DNA of 64,000 bases from Candidatus Sulfotelmatobacter sp. (GTDB lineage: Bacteria > Acidobacteriota > Terriglobia > Terriglobales > Acidobacteriaceae), in the NCBI GenBank assembly GCA_030041475.1, contig JASHNU010000038.1:1-64000 (forward strand), in the 5' to 3' direction. Within the stretch, counting starts at the first letter, position 1. Every line of letters starts with the position of its first letter. Under the pieces are notes generated by a model. That model saw nothing but the letters and a program-made list of their open reading frames with translations. It was not told the DNA's origin and made no database searches. Below, piece by piece: positions 14,825-25,463 of this stretch. Position numbers and translations under genes: made by a program.

Positions 14825-15286
14825 ATGACAGTTGATCCGCTTTCCGAACCCGCCCAGGCACGCCGCCGCACCATTAAGGTCTTTCTTGGCAGCGGCCTCC
14901 TCGCTTCTTTTGCTTCTTTCATTTACCCCGTGCTGCGCTATCTTATCCCTCCGCCAGTGGCAGATCTCGGGGGAGACGAAATCGTCGCATCCAAGCTCTC
15001 CGAACTGAAGCCGAATTCCGCCAAGATTTTCCGTTTCGGCAGCCATCCCGGATTGCTGATCATGAACAGCGATGGCACTTATCGCGCGCTCTCCGCCACT
15101 TGCACCCACCTGGGGTGTACGGTGCAGTATCGCAGCGATCTGCGCCAGATCTGGTGCGCCTGCCACAACGGCATCTACGATCTCAATGGCCGCAACGTTT
15201 CCGGTCCCCCTCCAAGACCGCTCGCTGTTTTTGACGTTCACTTGCGTGGCGACGAGATTGTCGTCAGCCGGAAGCGGGAGGCGTGA
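14825..15286 (+). CDS. Rieske [2Fe-2S] protein of a cytochrome bc/b6f-type complex
   Basis: A 153-aa protein with an N-terminal twin-arginine-like stretch ([20 protein letters not shown], residues 13-32) and membrane anchor, then the Rieske fold. The cluster motifs are CTHLGC and CACHNGIYD, giving two Cys and two His ligands, with the disulfide cysteines also present. It would accept one electron from quinol at the positive side of the membrane. GGAGG at 14812-14816 supports ATG 14825. Its stop overlaps the GTG of the cytochrome b gene by four bases. Confidence 0.93.
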   Translation: MTVDPLSEPAQARRRTIKVFLGSGLLASFASFIYPVLRYLIPPPVADLGGDEIVASKLSELKPNSAKIFRFGSHPGLLIMNSDGTYRALSATCTHLGCTVQYRSDLRQIWCACHNGIYDLNGRNVSGPPPRPLAVFDVHLRGDEIVVSRKREA

Positions 15287-16368
15287 GCTTGTTCGCAGCC
15301 CTGCGCAACTGGTTCGATGAACGCTTTGATTGGGACAACCTGATTGCCCCTCTTCGCCACAAGACCGTTCCCACGCATCGATTGTCCTATTGGTATTTCC
15401 TCGGAGGCATCACTCTTTTTCTCTTCGGCATCCAGGTGGCGACGGGGATCCTGTTACTTCTCTATTACCGGCCGGGAGCGAACGAGGCCTTCGAGAGTGT
15501 GCAGTACATCATGACCCAGGTGAAGTTTGGCTGGCTGATTCGGTCCATCCACTCCTGGTCGGCCAATTTGATGATCTTCACCGCCTTTGCGCACATGTTC
15601 AGCGTGCTGTTCCTGAAGGCATACCGCAAACCGCGCGAGCTGACATGGGTCAGCGGAATGCTTCTGCTGTTTCTCGTCATGGGATTCGGATTCAGCGGTT
15701 ACTTACTCCCGTGGAACACGTTGGCCTTCTTTGCTACCAAAGTCGGCACAGAGATCACGGGCCAGGTTCCGATTATGGGCAAGCCCATGATGATCTTCCT
15801 GCGTGGTGGCGAAGAAGTGACGGGCGCTACACTCACCAGATTCTTCGGATTTCACGTAGCCGTTCTGCCCGGGTTGGCGACCGTGTTGCTTCTGCTCCAC
15901 TTGCTGCTGGTTCAACGCCTTGGCATGAGCGTCCCCCCGAAACTGGAAGTACAGTGGACCGTGAACCCGTCCGCAAGGCGCGAAATGACGTTCTTTCCCA
16001 ACTTCTTGCTGCGGGAAATGATGGCTTGGTATCTAGCCTTAGGAGTGCTCGGCGTATTGGCAGCGGTCTTCCCGTGGAACCTCGGGGTGAAGGCTGATCC
16101 GTTTGTGCCGGCACCCGCTGGAATCAAACCCGAGTGGTATTTCCTCTTCATGTTTCAGACGTTGAAGCTCATCCCATCCAAGGTCTGGTTCATCGACGGA
16201 GAAGTTCTAGGTGTCCTGGCCTTCGGTCTGGTTGGGCTAGTGTGGCTTCTCTTGCCTTTTTTTGAAAGTGACCAACCCTCACACATGAAGCAGTGGATCA
16301 CCGGGCTTGCGGTCTTTGCTCTTGCATACGTGGCAGGCATGAGTGTTTATGGCCATTTTGCCAAATAG
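15283..16368 (+). CDS. Cytochrome b (fused N- and C-terminal parts) of a bc-type quinol-oxidising complex
   Basis: A 361-aa membrane protein with about eight hydrophobic segments. Heme-ligand histidines are present in [17 protein letters not shown] and in [17 protein letters not shown]. The quinol-site PEWY motif is intact ([11 protein letters not shown]), in the C-terminal half. The b6-like and subunit-IV-like parts are joined in one chain, as in bc1, although total length is short. GTG 15283 overlaps the Rieske stop (GTGA). It is followed by the multiheme cytochrome gene with an overlap of 20 bp. Together they form a quinol:cytochrome c reductase-like complex without a standard cytochrome c1. 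Confidence 0.93.
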   Translation: MSLFAALRNWFDERFDWDNLIAPLRHKTVPTHRLSYWYFLGGITLFLFGIQVATGILLLLYYRPGANEAFESVQYIMTQVKFGWLIRSIHSWSANLMIFTAFAHMFSVLFLKAYRKPRELTWVSGMLLLFLVMGFGFSGYLLPWNTLAFFATKVGTEITGQVPIMGKPMMIFLRGGEEVTGATLTRFFGFHVAVLPGLATVLLLLHLLLVQRLGMSVPPKLEVQWTVNPSARREMTFFPNFLLREMMAWYLALGVLGVLAAVFPWNLGVKADPFVPAPAGIKPEWYFLFMFQTLKLIPSKVWFIDGEVLGVLAFGLVGLVWLLLPFFESDQPSHMKQWITGLAVFALAYVAGMSVYGHFAK

Positions 16369-17617
16369 ATTCGGACTGCTCGGCGTAGCCCACGATTGCG
16401 CGCTTGCCGGTTGCCTTGTGCTGGTGGCATGCGTGGGTTATGGGCAAACGAAGAACTCCTGCCTGGATTGTCATGCGGCCTTACCTGACCCTCTGGGAGT
16501 AACGCAGGAGAAGTTCAGCCAGGACATCCACGCACAAAAGGGCTTGACCTGCGTCAGTTGTCACGGTGGCGACGCAGCCAACGACGATCCAGACAAAGCC
16601 ATGAGCGCAAAAGCTGGGTGGAAAGGCAACATTGAGCGAAGGCAGATCCCCCAATTATGCGGAAGCTGCCATTCCGATCCGGCCTATATTCGGCAGTTCA
16701 ACCCCAGCCTGCGCACAGACCAGTTGGGTCAGTACCACACCAGCGTGCACGGCCAACGCCTCGCAGCCGGAGACACAAAAGTTGCAGTCTGCACCGATTG
16801 CCATGGCGTCCATGATTTGAGGGCGCCGAGCGATCCTCGCTCCACAGTGAACCCAGTCAACGTGGCCAACACATGCGCTCGCTGCCACGCCGACGCGAAC
16901 TATATGAAGGGATACTCCATCCCCACGGATCAGTTCACAAAGTACAGTACGAGCGTTCACTACCAAGCCTTGGCGGTACGGGGCGACTTGAGCGCACCAA
17001 CCTGTCCGACCTGTCATGGAAACCACGGCGCTGTTCCTCCGGGAACAGACAAAGTTCAGAATGTCTGCTCAAACTGTCACGCATTCCAGGATCAGATGTA
17101 CGAACAGAGTTCGCACAAGCAGGCCTTTCAAGCGGCGTCTCTTCCCGGCTGCGTCGTTTGTCATGGCAATCACGGCATCACCTATCCAACGGACGCGAAA
17201 CTCGGAACCGGTCCGGAAGCGGTTTGCATGCGCTGTCATACTCCTGGAGACAAATGTGATCAAGCCCGGGCAGAACTGCTGGTTAGTCTGACCAAATTGG
17301 ACCAAGCAATCAGAAATGCGGATAAAGCTCTCGCTCTAGCCGAGTCCTCTGGCATGGAGGTGAGCGAAGCGCGGCTCGCGCAGGGCCAGGCAGTAGATTC
17401 GCTCACCAAGGCTCGCGTCACGATTCATAGCTTCCGGACGGATTTGGTGGATCAGGATATTCAGGCTGGTCTGAAAATCGCCGCCAAAGACCTGCAAACT
17501 GGCCGGGACGCCATGGTCGAGCGCAACCGTCGCCGTGCCGGTCTAGGAGTATCCCTGGTCGCAATCGGGATGGTGCTAGTCGGCCTTCGGCTGTACATCA
17601 AGAAGCTAGAGGGTTAG
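16349..17617 (+). CDS. Nine-heme c-type cytochrome, exported and C-terminally membrane-anchored
   Basis: A 422-aa protein with an N-terminal signal segment ending near YGQT (about residue 34), nine CxxCH motifs (CLDCH, CVSCH, CGSCH, CTDCH, CARCH, CPTCH, CSNCH, CVVCH, CMRCH) between residues 38 and about 305, a long helical region, and a C-terminal membrane segment ([20 protein letters not shown]). It resembles cytochrome c3/NrfH-type multiheme families. It replaces cytochrome c1 by position and should carry electrons from the Rieske protein to periplasmic or outer acceptors. ATG 16349 was chosen; GTG 16343 is two codons upstream. It overlaps cytochrome b and ends the operon. Confidence 0.9.
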   Translation: MAILPNRFGLLGVAHDCALAGCLVLVACVGYGQTKNSCLDCHAALPDPLGVTQEKFSQDIHAQKGLTCVSCHGGDAANDDPDKAMSAKAGWKGNIERRQIPQLCGSCHSDPAYIRQFNPSLRTDQLGQYHTSVHGQRLAAGDTKVAVCTDCHGVHDLRAPSDPRSTVNPVNVANTCARCHADANYMKGYSIPTDQFTKYSTSVHYQALAVRGDLSAPTCPTCHGNHGAVPPGTDKVQNVCSNCHAFQDQMYEQSSHKQAFQAASLPGCVVCHGNHGITYPTDAKLGTGPEAVCMRCHTPGDKCDQARAELLVSLTKLDQAIRNADKALALAESSGMEVSEARLAQGQAVDSLTKARVTIHSFRTDLVDQDIQAGLKIAAKDLQTGRDAMVERNRRRAGLGVSLVAIGMVLVGLRLYIKKLEG

Positions 17618-17989
17618 AGACCGGAATACTGATATTGGAAAGTGGATGGGGAACGTTTGACTGTTCCGCTTCCCGAGTGGGCACAAGATGAACGCCAAAC
17701 ATCAGTCAGTCTCGTCCGCGCACGTGGCTTGGCGTTCAAAAACCATACATGAGTAAGCAGAGGCTACCAAGTGTCGATCTCCCCCACAGGTTGCCCGTCA
17801 CTCGGGCGGATGACGTTGGCGTTGATTGTGAGCGATACCGTTTTCGGTGGCAAGCGCGCATCCGCTGTCAGAGCAAGATGCTAGCCGAAAACACCAGCGG
17901 TTCATGGTCGCAATGCGGCATGACCCGGGTATCTTCTGTGGAACCGCAACGTCAACGCTAGGTGTTCGGCAATTGGCACAATATCGGCG
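17618..17989. other. Intergenic region after the cytochrome operon
   Basis: No gene is supported in these 372 bases; a 70-codon open frame at 17749-17961 has no ribosome-binding site and no family resemblance. The only structure seen is the inverted repeat at 17689-17738. Confidence 0.55.
17689..17738. repeat. Perfect 10-bp inverted repeat with a 30-nt loop
   Basis: TGAACGCCAA (17689-17698) is the exact reverse complement of TTGGCGTTCA (17729-17738). An A-run, not a T-run, follows on the plus strand. It lies between two convergent genes and might fold as a long hairpin at the end of the cytochrome transcript, or be the footprint of an inserted element. Confidence 0.4.
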
Positions 17990-18943
17990 CTACAGTCTGG
18001 AACTTACTTGTCCCCGATACCACTCCACCGTCTTCCGCAGACCGTCTTCAAAGTTGACGCTGGGCTTGTAGCCCAAATCAGCTTCGGCGCAGGTGATGTC
18101 AGCTAGGGAATGCTTGATGTCGCCGCTGCGCTCAGGGCCGTAGTTGGGTTGTCCGGAATATGAGGTCAGTTCTTGCAACGCGTGAAAGGTCTCGTTCAGA
18201 GTGATTCTGCGCCCAGTCGCGACATTGAAGACCTTGCCCGCCACCTGCGCTGCCGGAGCGAAGCACGCGAGCAGGTTGCCTTGGACCACGTTGTCAATGT
18301 AGGTGAAGTCGCGGCTCTGCTCGCCGTCGCCAAAAATTGTAGGCTGCTCGCCTCGCAGCATCGAGGTGATGAACCTGGCCAGCACGCCGGAATACGGCGA
18401 AGACGGGTCCTGCCGCGGTCCAAAGACGTTGAAATAGCGCAGGCAGACGGTCTCCAGCCCGTGGCAGCGGTAAAACGAAATCATGTAATGCTCGCCCGCC
18501 AGCTTGGCCACGGCGTAAGGAGAAATTGGATCGGGCCGCATGGCTTCGTGCTTGGGCAGCGTTGGAGTATCGCCGTAGGCGGAAGATGAGGCCGCGTAGA
18601 CCACACGCTTCACCTTGGCCTCGCGCGCGGCGACCAGCACGTTGACCGTGCCATCCACATTGGCGCGATTGCTGCCCAGCGGATCGACCACCGACTTTGG
18701 TACCGACGGAATTGCGGCCTGATGCAGGACAAAGTCAACGCCGGCGCAGGCTTCGTTGATAGCGTCAAGATCGCAGATGTCGGCTTCGCGGAAGTCGATG
18801 CGATCGAGAATCTCGGCGAGGTTCTCGCGCTTGCCGGTGGAAAAATTATCGATGCCTCTCACCTTCTCGCCCCGGGCGAGAAGTGCCCGGGCCAATGACG
18901 AGCCGATGAAGCCACCAACTCCTGTGATCAGGTAATGAGCCAT
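17990..18943 (-). CDS. NAD-dependent sugar-nucleotide epimerase (UDP-glucose 4-epimerase family)
   Basis: A 317-aa extended SDR. It shows the N-terminal NAD site TGVGGFIGSSLARALL, the VLHQAA segment, an ASSSAYG serine region and the catalytic YAVAKLAGE (Y-x3-K), followed by RYFNVFGPRQ. These are the marks of GalE/WbpP-type UDP-hexose or UDP-uronate epimerases that act in polysaccharide precursor supply. Exact substrate is not readable. It is a single gene on the minus strand, convergent with the cytochrome operon. Confidence 0.88.
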   Translation of the reverse strand: MAHYLITGVGGFIGSSLARALLARGEKVRGIDNFSTGKRENLAEILDRIDFREADICDLDAINEACAGVDFVLHQAAIPSVPKSVVDPLGSNRANVDGTVNVLVAAREAKVKRVVYAASSSAYGDTPTLPKHEAMRPDPISPYAVAKLAGEHYMISFYRCHGLETVCLRYFNVFGPRQDPSSPYSGVLARFITSMLRGEQPTIFGDGEQSRDFTYIDNVVQGNLLACFAPAAQVAGKVFNVATGRRITLNETFHALQELTSYSGQPNYGPERSGDIKHSLADITCAEADLGYKPSVNFEDGLRKTVEWYRGQVSSRL

Positions 18944-19086
18944 AGCTTCTTGATCATAACGGATATGCCAATAGCGGACAGGCGAGCTTCAGAGCGGCGT
19001 GAATTGGGTCAGAGATGAGGATGATCGGCCAGAACGCGCGAGATTCAGTTGCGCTGCACGAGCTCGCAACTTGAGCAGAACGTGGG

Positions 19087-19743
19087 CTACGGCGTGGCTT
19101 TGGAAGTCTGGCTCGTCCGCAGAATGCGCAGAAAATCGGCCCGCATAAGTGTCGGGCGGGTTTCAAAGAACTGCGCCAATGCGCGGATCGCCGCTTCAGG
19201 CTGCGTAATCACAGGAATCGGCAATGGCCCGCTCGCGCCAGAAGCAGACGTCAAGCCCGGCCTCATGATCACGATTGGCCGCGAGATGCAAGACAGCAAT
19301 ACTCGCAGCCGGGCTCGTTCCTGGTCCGGCATCTCTGTGAAGGCAATCCCCATGCCGAGGTAGGGATAGTTGATTCTTACCGTTCCTTTGGTCTGTACTC
19401 TGATTCCGTTGACTTCCAGCTTGAGGAACAAGTTCGTCCCCGCGGGGAAAGTGGCTTGCGCCTCTACGTAGCATCCATGCTGGCTGATGTCGGTGAAGGT
19501 GGCCCAGGTGTGCACCTCGCAGCTTTCTTCGCACATCTCCACGCTTCCCTCGCAGTGATAGCGTGGGCTGCGCCGCTTCTCCGCCCCGCCGTAGGGCTGA
19601 GGAGTGCCCGACTCGGCGACGGCGTTTGCGCTTGCGAGAGCATTGGACGTCGCCACTCCCGCCGGGGCCGTTGCCCGGTCGGCGCTAGCCGATCTCTTTA
19701 ACGCCATCAGATAAGCGATGCCTTCATCGTTTTCGTGTGCCAT
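19087..19743 (-). CDS. PilZ-domain protein (c-di-GMP binding)
   Basis: A 218-aa protein. After a low-complexity Ala/Ser-rich N-terminus (about 1-50) comes a PilZ domain with the c-di-GMP motifs RRSPRY (RxxxR) and DISQHGCYV (D/NxSxxG), then a C-terminal extension of unknown fold. PilZ proteins translate cyclic-di-GMP levels into motility, exopolysaccharide or surface changes. It is one of three PilZ-containing proteins in this window. Confidence 0.85.
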   Translation of the reverse strand: MAHENDEGIAYLMALKRSASADRATAPAGVATSNALASANAVAESGTPQPYGGAEKRRSPRYHCEGSVEMCEESCEVHTWATFTDISQHGCYVEAQATFPAGTNLFLKLEVNGIRVQTKGTVRINYPYLGMGIAFTEMPDQERARLRVLLSCISRPIVIMRPGLTSASGASGPLPIPVITQPEAAIRALAQFFETRPTLMRADFLRILRTSQTSKATP

Positions 19744-19943
19744 TGGTGTCCTTTGCCGCCAAGCCCGTTTCCCTTGCTGCGAAACTGACGCCCGTCGCGT
19801 TTAGCGCGAGCGCTCCTGGCCCACGCTTCCTGTTGGACCTATCGGATAAAAAGGCACACAGGATTACTAGCGTATTGTACGAAACCAGATTTTCTGGGAG
19901 ATAGGAACGTTCTAATGCGGCGGAGCGGTGGATGCCTCTGCTG

Positions 19944-20534
19944 TCATCTGCAGGCCGCCTGCCGAATTTGCTTCCATAGTTCGTCGCGGCCCGCGCCGGC
20001 CTTGGCCGAGTAAGGCAGCAACCGGGCTGCAGGATATTCCCGCGCCAGAGTGCGCAGGGCAGTGGTCAGCTGCTGGTTCGACAATCGATCGCTCTTGGTC
20101 GCTACCAGCAGGAAATCGCGGCCTGTGGCGCTCAGAAAATCGAGCAACTGGCGGTCGCTGTGCTGCGGCGGGACGTTGGCATCCACCAGTGCAACGCATA
20201 GCGCCAGCGTTGGCCGCTCTTTGAGGTACGGTTCGACAAACGTCGGCCATTCCTGGGAAATGTCGCGCGAGATCTTGGCGTAGCCGTAGCCGGGCAGATC
20301 GGCGAAAATCAGCTCTGGACGCGGCTTCCCGGGCCACCGCACTTCGAAGAAATTAATGCTGCGGGTGCGACCCGGTGTGGAACTCGTGCGTGCCAGCTTG
20401 GTGCCGACCAGGGAGTTGATCACGCTCGACTTGCCGACATTGGAACGGCCGAGAAAGGCAATCTCCGGTAAGCCGGGAGCAGGGAAGTGGGCGACGTTGG
20501 TAGCCGCCGCCAGAAATCGCGCCAGAACCCTCAT
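19944..20534 (-). CDS. engB: Ribosome-biogenesis GTPase EngB/YsxC
   Basis: A 196-aa GTPase with P-loop GRSNVGKSSVINSL, switch I PGRTRSINFFEV, DLPGYGYAK (G3), TKSD (G4) and SAKAG (G5), the exact YsxC/EngB pattern. It takes part in late assembly of the 50S ribosomal subunit. The length is normal for the family. ATG 20534 was preferred to the TTG two codons upstream; no strong ribosome-binding site is seen. Confidence 0.95.
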   Translation of the reverse strand: MRVLARFLAAATNVAHFPAPGLPEIAFLGRSNVGKSSVINSLVGTKLARTSSTPGRTRSINFFEVRWPGKPRPELIFADLPGYGYAKISRDISQEWPTFVEPYLKERPTLALCVALVDANVPPQHSDRQLLDFLSATGRDFLLVATKSDRLSNQQLTTALRTLAREYPAARLLPYSAKAGAGRDELWKQIRQAACR

Positions 20535-20708
20535 GCTCAAGTGTGCAATGCGCTAAGGAAAATTGGCAAGCCTTACCGATCGATGCCGTACGGAAACTTC
20601 AGTCGCTGGCGGAACAGAAGTAACCATTCCTGCTCCGGCCGGTTCTGATGGCCGATTCAACTTCGTTGCTTGTTTGCCGATTGAGTTTCTAGCGCAGGAG
20701 TAGCCCCG

Positions 20709-21470
20709 ATGGAAAACCACTGCAAGCCTACTCTCCCCATGCACACGCTGCTGTTGTGCTCGGACGTGCAGTTCCTTGGCATTACCCGCAATGTTCTTGG
20801 CCAAATCCAGATCACGCCGAAGATTGTGGGCGGCTGTGAGGAGGCCCAGGCATTGATTGACGCCAGCGAATTCGACGTGATCATCTTCGATTGGCGCCAG
20901 GTCGATAATCTCGCAGATTTCTTGAATTGCATCCGCCGCTCGGCGCTGAATCCGGACTGCGTCCTGGTGGCGATCGTGCGCGACCTGCTCGATCTGCGCC
21001 AGGCCTTCGCCGCCGGAGTACATTTCCTGATTCACAAGCCGGCGTCAGAGGTGCAAATTGAACGTTGCCTGCGCGCCGCCTACTGCGCCACGGTGGCGCG
21101 GCGGCGCAAGCGACACCGCGAACCGGTCAACATCGTGGCCGCCCTCAGCAGCCGGACCCAGCCTTTTGCCGAAGTGATAGTCGTGAATCTGACCGAGGGC
21201 GGCGCAGGCCTACGTCTCCGCGCCAATGACGGCGCCGTGGGCGCGTACTTGAATCCTGGAGAAGAAGTTGACCTGCGTTTCGATCTGCCCGGCAGCATGG
21301 ACAGGCTCCATCCCACAGGTACAGTCGTGTGGGCAACCGCTGATCATGCCGGCATTCGCTTCACGCATATTTGCGAGTCCGAGCGTGCAACGCTGGAGCA
21401 CTGGCTCACCGGGTGCGTCGAACGGTTGCTTGCCGAAGTCTGCGAACGAATGCGGGCCGCGTGCGCCTGA
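20709..21470 (+). CDS. Receiver-like plus PilZ-domain protein
   Basis: A 253-aa protein. The first 125 residues look like a response-regulator receiver fold (LLLCSDVQFLGITRNVL; DVIIFDWRQVDN carrying the presumed acceptor Asp; LVAIVRD; HFLIHKP with the conserved Lys), although the usual acidic pair is incomplete. The second half is PilZ-like (NLTEGGAGLRL and GIRFTHI), with a weak RxxxR (RRRKRHREP). It may link phosphorylation to c-di-GMP signalling or be a degenerate adaptor. A ribosome-binding site (GCAGGAG) precedes ATG 20709. Confidence 0.75.
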   Translation: MENHCKPTLPMHTLLLCSDVQFLGITRNVLGQIQITPKIVGGCEEAQALIDASEFDVIIFDWRQVDNLADFLNCIRRSALNPDCVLVAIVRDLLDLRQAFAAGVHFLIHKPASEVQIERCLRAAYCATVARRRKRHREPVNIVAALSSRTQPFAEVIVVNLTEGGAGLRLRANDGAVGAYLNPGEEVDLRFDLPGSMDRLHPTGTVVWATADHAGIRFTHICESERATLEHWLTGCVERLLAEVCERMRAACA

Positions 21471-21507
21471 TTCGCTCACGGTTTGGTTGGATTTCCAGGC
21501 AACACAA

Positions 21508-21527
21508 AGGCCCGCTCACGCGGGCCT
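21508..21527. terminator. Bidirectional intrinsic terminator between receiver-PilZ gene and lon
   Basis: AGGCCCGC and GCGGGCCT form a perfect 8-bp stem with a TCAC loop in the gap between two convergent genes. A T-rich stretch follows on the minus strand (TTTGTGTT) and a weaker one on the plus strand (GTCTCTT). Confidence 0.7.
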
Positions 21528-21554
21528 GTCTCTTAACTGGAAACTGGATCGGTC

Positions 21555-23966
21555 TTACTGATGTGCCGTCGGGCCTTCTGCGCCACCTGGGGTCAGCGGA
21601 GGGGCAATCGTCTGCGTGGCTTCTTCCACGCTGGCGGGCAGGGGCGCTTCCAGGGCAAGTTGCAGCACCTGATCCATCGTATCCACAAAATGCAGCTTCA
21701 TCGCGCTGCGCAGGTTTTCCGGCACTTCGGCCAGATCCTTCTCGTTGTCCTTGGGCAGGATTACCTCAAAGAGCCCAGCCCGATGCGCGGCCAGGAGCTT
21801 TTCCTTCAGTCCGCCGATGGGCAGAACCTTGCCCCGCAACGTGATTTCGCCGGTCATGGCCAAATCGCGCCGCACTGGAATTTTGCTGAGGGCGCTCGAA
21901 ATGGCCGTCGCGATCGTGATGCCTGCCGAAGGCCCGTCTTTGGGAATCGCGCCCTCGGGTACGTGGACGTGCAGATCGAGGTTGCGATAGAAGTCGCGGT
22001 TCAGGCCGAGTCGGTGCGCACGGGAGCGCACGTAAGACATGGCAGCCTGGGCTGATTCCTGCATCACGTCGCCCAGTTTGCCGGTGAGAGTGAGTTTGCC
22101 TTTGCCGTCCACCACGGTGGCTTCGGTCGACAGGATCGAACCGCCGACTTCGGTCCAAGCCAGGCCGGTGACCAGGCCGACTTCGGACTTTTCGTGCGCC
22201 AGCGTGTCCCGGAACTTAATCACGCCCAGGAAGTCGTTAACATTTTCGCCGGTAATGGCGATGGTGTAGTCTGCACCTTCCTTCACAACTTTGCGCGCCA
22301 CCTTACGGCAGACGTTGCCGATTTCACGTTCCAGATTGCGCACGCCGGCTTCGCGTGTGTAGGAGCGAATCAGGCCAGTGATGGCTTCGTCGGTGAACTT
22401 GATGTTCTTCTCCGAAAGCCCTGCCGCCACCATCTGCTTTTTCACCAGGAACTGCTTGGCGATCTCCACTTTCTCCTGCTCGGTGTAGCCGTGCAGGCGC
22501 AGCACTTCCATGCGGTCTTGCAGGGCCGGAGGAATGGTGTGCAGCACGTTCGCCGTGGCGATGAAAAAGACCTGCGAGAGATCGTATTCGACGTCGAGGT
22601 AGTGGTCCACGAACATGTAATTCTGCTCGGGATCCAGCACTTCGAGCAGCGCGGCCGACGGATCGCCGCGGAAGTCCATCGACATTTTGTCGACTTCATC
22701 CAGCATGAAGACCGGGTTCTTGGTGCCGGCCTTCTTCATCATCTGGATAATCTGGCCCGGCAGCGCGCCGATGTAGGTGCGCCGGTGGCCGCGAATCTCG
22801 GCTTCGTCGCGCACCCCGCCCAGCGACATGCGCACGAACTTGCGGCCGGTGGCTTTCGCGATCGACATGCCCAGAGAAGTCTTGCCTACGCCGGGAGGGC
22901 CGACGAAGCAGAGAATCGAGCCCTTGGGATTCTTCACCAGTTGCCGCACGGCGAGAAATTCAAGGATGCGCTCCTTGATCTTCTCCAGCCCATAATGATC
23001 TTCGTTCAGAACTTTTTCCGCCCGGGAAATGTTGCGGATTTCCTTCGACCGTTTCTTCCACGGTACTGCCAGCAGCCAGTCCAGATAATTGCGCGAAACC
23101 GTGGACTCGGCCGACATGGGCGGCATGGCTTCAAGCTTTTTCAATTCCTGCACGGCTTTGTCTTTGACGTCTTTCGGCATGCCCGCGGTCTCGATCTTCT
23201 TCTTGAGTTCGTCGAACTCGCTCTTCTCTCCGCGGCCAAGTTCCTTCTGAATGGCCTTGATCTCTTCGTTGAGGTAGTATTCTTTTTGCGCCTTCTCCAT
23301 CTGCCGCTTCACCCGCGACTGGATGGTCCGGTCGACATTCAGCTTCTCGATTTCGATGTCGAGCACGTCGGCAATGCGGGTCAGGCGCTCGGCGGGATCA
23401 AAGATCTCCAACAGTTCCTGCTTCTCTTCAATCGAAAGCTGCAAGTTCGCCGCAATCACGTCGGTCAGCTTGGCCGGATCCTCCATGCGCACGGCCGAAA
23501 TCATGGTCTCGTAGTTCAGCGCCTGGCAGAGCTTTACGTACTGCTCGAACAGCGAGGTGACGCGCTGCATGCTGGCTTCGACTCCCGGATTCGATTCGGT
23601 CGTGTAACGGGCCACGCGCACGGTGGCCTGCATGAAGCCTTCGCTGTCGGTCACTTGCAGAATCTTGCCGCGCTCAATGCCTTCCACCAGCACTTTAATG
23701 TTGCCATCGGGCAGCTTCAGGCTCTGCACGATGTTAACGATCGTGCCCACCTGGTAGATCTCGTTGGCCTTGGGTTCGTCGATGGAGGCGTCGTGCTGCG
23801 TTGCGAGGAAAATCTTCTTATCCGCCGCCAGCGCTTCTTCGAGGGCGCGCACGCTGGATTCGCGGCCCACCACAAACGGCGTCATCATGAACGGAAAAAT
23901 GACCACGTCCCGGATGGGCATCATGGGCAACTTTCTGGATTCGAATTTTTCCTTGGATGTAGTCAC
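21555..23966 (-). CDS. lon: ATP-dependent protease Lon
   Basis: An 803-aa Lon protease: N-terminal substrate domain ([23 protein letters not shown]), coiled linker, AAA+ domain with Walker [12 protein letters not shown] near residue 355 and Walker [11 protein letters not shown], and the C-terminal protease domain with the serine in [12 protein letters not shown] (about residue 680) and the dyad lysine in [14 protein letters not shown]. It degrades damaged and regulatory proteins in the cytoplasm. GTG 23966 behind GGGAGA is preferred to an upstream start at 24026 that adds 20 atypical residues. It closes a tig-clpP-clpX-lon cluster. Confidence 0.97.
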   Translation of the reverse strand: MTTSKEKFESRKLPMMPIRDVVIFPFMMTPFVVGRESSVRALEEALAADKKIFLATQHDASIDEPKANEIYQVGTIVNIVQSLKLPDGNIKVLVEGIERGKILQVTDSEGFMQATVRVARYTTESNPGVEASMQRVTSLFEQYVKLCQALNYETMISAVRMEDPAKLTDVIAANLQLSIEEKQELLEIFDPAERLTRIADVLDIEIEKLNVDRTIQSRVKRQMEKAQKEYYLNEEIKAIQKELGRGEKSEFDELKKKIETAGMPKDVKDKAVQELKKLEAMPPMSAESTVSRNYLDWLLAVPWKKRSKEIRNISRAEKVLNEDHYGLEKIKERILEFLAVRQLVKNPKGSILCFVGPPGVGKTSLGMSIAKATGRKFVRMSLGGVRDEAEIRGHRRTYIGALPGQIIQMMKKAGTKNPVFMLDEVDKMSMDFRGDPSAALLEVLDPEQNYMFVDHYLDVEYDLSQVFFIATANVLHTIPPALQDRMEVLRLHGYTEQEKVEIAKQFLVKKQMVAAGLSEKNIKFTDEAITGLIRSYTREAGVRNLEREIGNVCRKVARKVVKEGADYTIAITGENVNDFLGVIKFRDTLAHEKSEVGLVTGLAWTEVGGSILSTEATVVDGKGKLTLTGKLGDVMQESAQAAMSYVRSRAHRLGLNRDFYRNLDLHVHVPEGAIPKDGPSAGITIATAISSALSKIPVRRDLAMTGEITLRGKVLPIGGLKEKLLAAHRAGLFEVILPKDNEKDLAEVPENLRSAMKLHFVDTMDQVLQLALEAPLPASVEEATQTIAPPLTPGGAEGPTAHQ

Positions 23967-24092
23967 TGAGTCTCCCTGGGATGAAGAAACAGACGCGCCA
24001 ACTAGAATTCTACCTTGCCAGAACACCGAATGGCATGGCTCTTAGCGGCCATGTCCAAAGTATTTCCCCACACTGGTAACTGCCCGGTAATC

Positions 24093-25373
24093 CTACCCGG
24101 CTTTTTCCATGACGGTGGCAAACGAAGCGCTGCGCTTCTCCACCATCTCGCGCGTGACCTCGAACTCTTTGACTTTCTTCTGGCTGGGCAGGTTGAACAT
24201 CAGGTCGAGCATGAGTTCTTCCAGAATCATGCGTAACCCGCGCGCTCCCACCTTGCGCGCCATGGCCTGGCGTGCAATTGCGCGCAGAGCCTCGTCGGCG
24301 AATTTCAGCCGCACATTTTCGAACTCAAAGAGCCGCTGGTATTGCTTGACAATAGCGTTCTTCGGCCGGGTCAGGATTTCGATCAGCGCGAATTCGTCGA
24401 GGTCTTCGAGCATCCCGACTACCGGGAGGCGGCCCACAAATTCGGGAATCAGGCCGAATTTGATGAGGTCTTCCGGCTGGATTTCGCCCAGCAGTTCATA
24501 ATTGCGCTTGCGTGCGAGCGCAAGGTCTTCCTTCTCCGCTTCTTCACCGGCGCGGAAGCCGAGCGATTTTCTGCCGATGCGCCGGGAGATGATTTTGTCG
24601 AGCCCGACAAACGCGCCGCCACAGATGAACAAAATGTTGGTGGTGTCGACAGGAGTGAATTCCTGATGGGGGTGCTTGCGTCCGCCCTGTGGGGGAACAT
24701 TCGCGATGGTGCCTTCCAGAATTTTCAGCAGCGCCTGCTGCACGCCTTCGCCCGAAACATCGCGCGTGATTGAGGGATTCTCGTCCTTGCGCCCAATCTT
24801 GTCGACTTCGTCGATGTAAATGATGCCGGTCTGGGTGCGGCTCACGTCGCCGTCAGCAGCCTGCAGAAGCTTCAAGATGATGTTCTCGACGTCTTCGCCG
24901 ACGTATCCCGCTTCGGTGAGCGTGGTGGCATCGACGATGGCGAAGGGCACATCCAGCATGCGCGCCAGCGTCTGCGCCAGCAGGGTTTTGCCCGTTCCAG
25001 TCGGCCCGATCAGCAGAATGTTCGACTTGGTCAGCTCGATTCCGTCGCCGCTCTTCTGCCGATTCATGAAGATGCGCTTGTAGTGGTTGTAAACCGCGAC
25101 CGCCAACTTCTTCTTGGTTTGCTCCTGCCCGATGACGTACTCGTCGAGGAAGGTTTTTACTTCCTGCGGCTTGGGCAGTTGGTTGGGAGTGCTGGTTTGG
25201 GGAGTGGAGCTGCGGTCGTCTTCGAGAATGGAGTTGCAAACCGCCACGCATTCGTCGCAAATGTAGGCGCGCGGATAATCGCTGGGCGAGGAGATCAGCT
25301 TGGCTACCGCGTCCTGCGATTTGTGGCAGAACGAACAGCGCAAAATCTCGTCGCTTCCCGACTTATTTTTCAC
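24093..25373 (-). CDS. clpX: ClpX, ATPase/unfoldase of ClpXP
   Basis: A 426-aa protein: N-terminal C4 zinc domain (CSFCHKS and CDECVAVCN), AAA+ Walker [16 protein letters not shown], Walker [12 protein letters not shown], sensor region and the IGF-type ClpP loop region (here SLGFRAG is the visible nearby motif). It unfolds tagged substrates and feeds them to ClpP. GTG start with AAGGAG upstream (minus strand, near 25380-25387). It follows clpP after 90 bp. Confidence 0.96.
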   Translation of the reverse strand: MKNKSGSDEILRCSFCHKSQDAVAKLISSPSDYPRAYICDECVAVCNSILEDDRSSTPQTSTPNQLPKPQEVKTFLDEYVIGQEQTKKKLAVAVYNHYKRIFMNRQKSGDGIELTKSNILLIGPTGTGKTLLAQTLARMLDVPFAIVDATTLTEAGYVGEDVENIILKLLQAADGDVSRTQTGIIYIDEVDKIGRKDENPSITRDVSGEGVQQALLKILEGTIANVPPQGGRKHPHQEFTPVDTTNILFICGGAFVGLDKIISRRIGRKSLGFRAGEEAEKEDLALARKRNYELLGEIQPEDLIKFGLIPEFVGRLPVVGMLEDLDEFALIEILTRPKNAIVKQYQRLFEFENVRLKFADEALRAIARQAMARKVGARGLRMILEELMLDLMFNLPSQKKVKEFEVTREMVEKRSASFATVMEKAG

Positions 25374-25463
25374 TCGGTGTTACTCCTTCGTTTTCGGCAT
25401 TACCTAATCCGCGCCATCGACCCGAAAACGAATTCGGGCCGAACTCTCAACCGCGAAGGGCGA

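Noticed and set aside
17749-17961. 70-codon frame after the cytochrome operon
   Set aside because: No ribosome-binding site, arginine-rich composition typical of chance frames, no similarity recognised.
22194-23969. 591-codon plus-strand open frame opposite lon
   Set aside because: Mirror of the lon coding sequence, rich in His/Arg/Leu without any recognisable fold; lon is certain.
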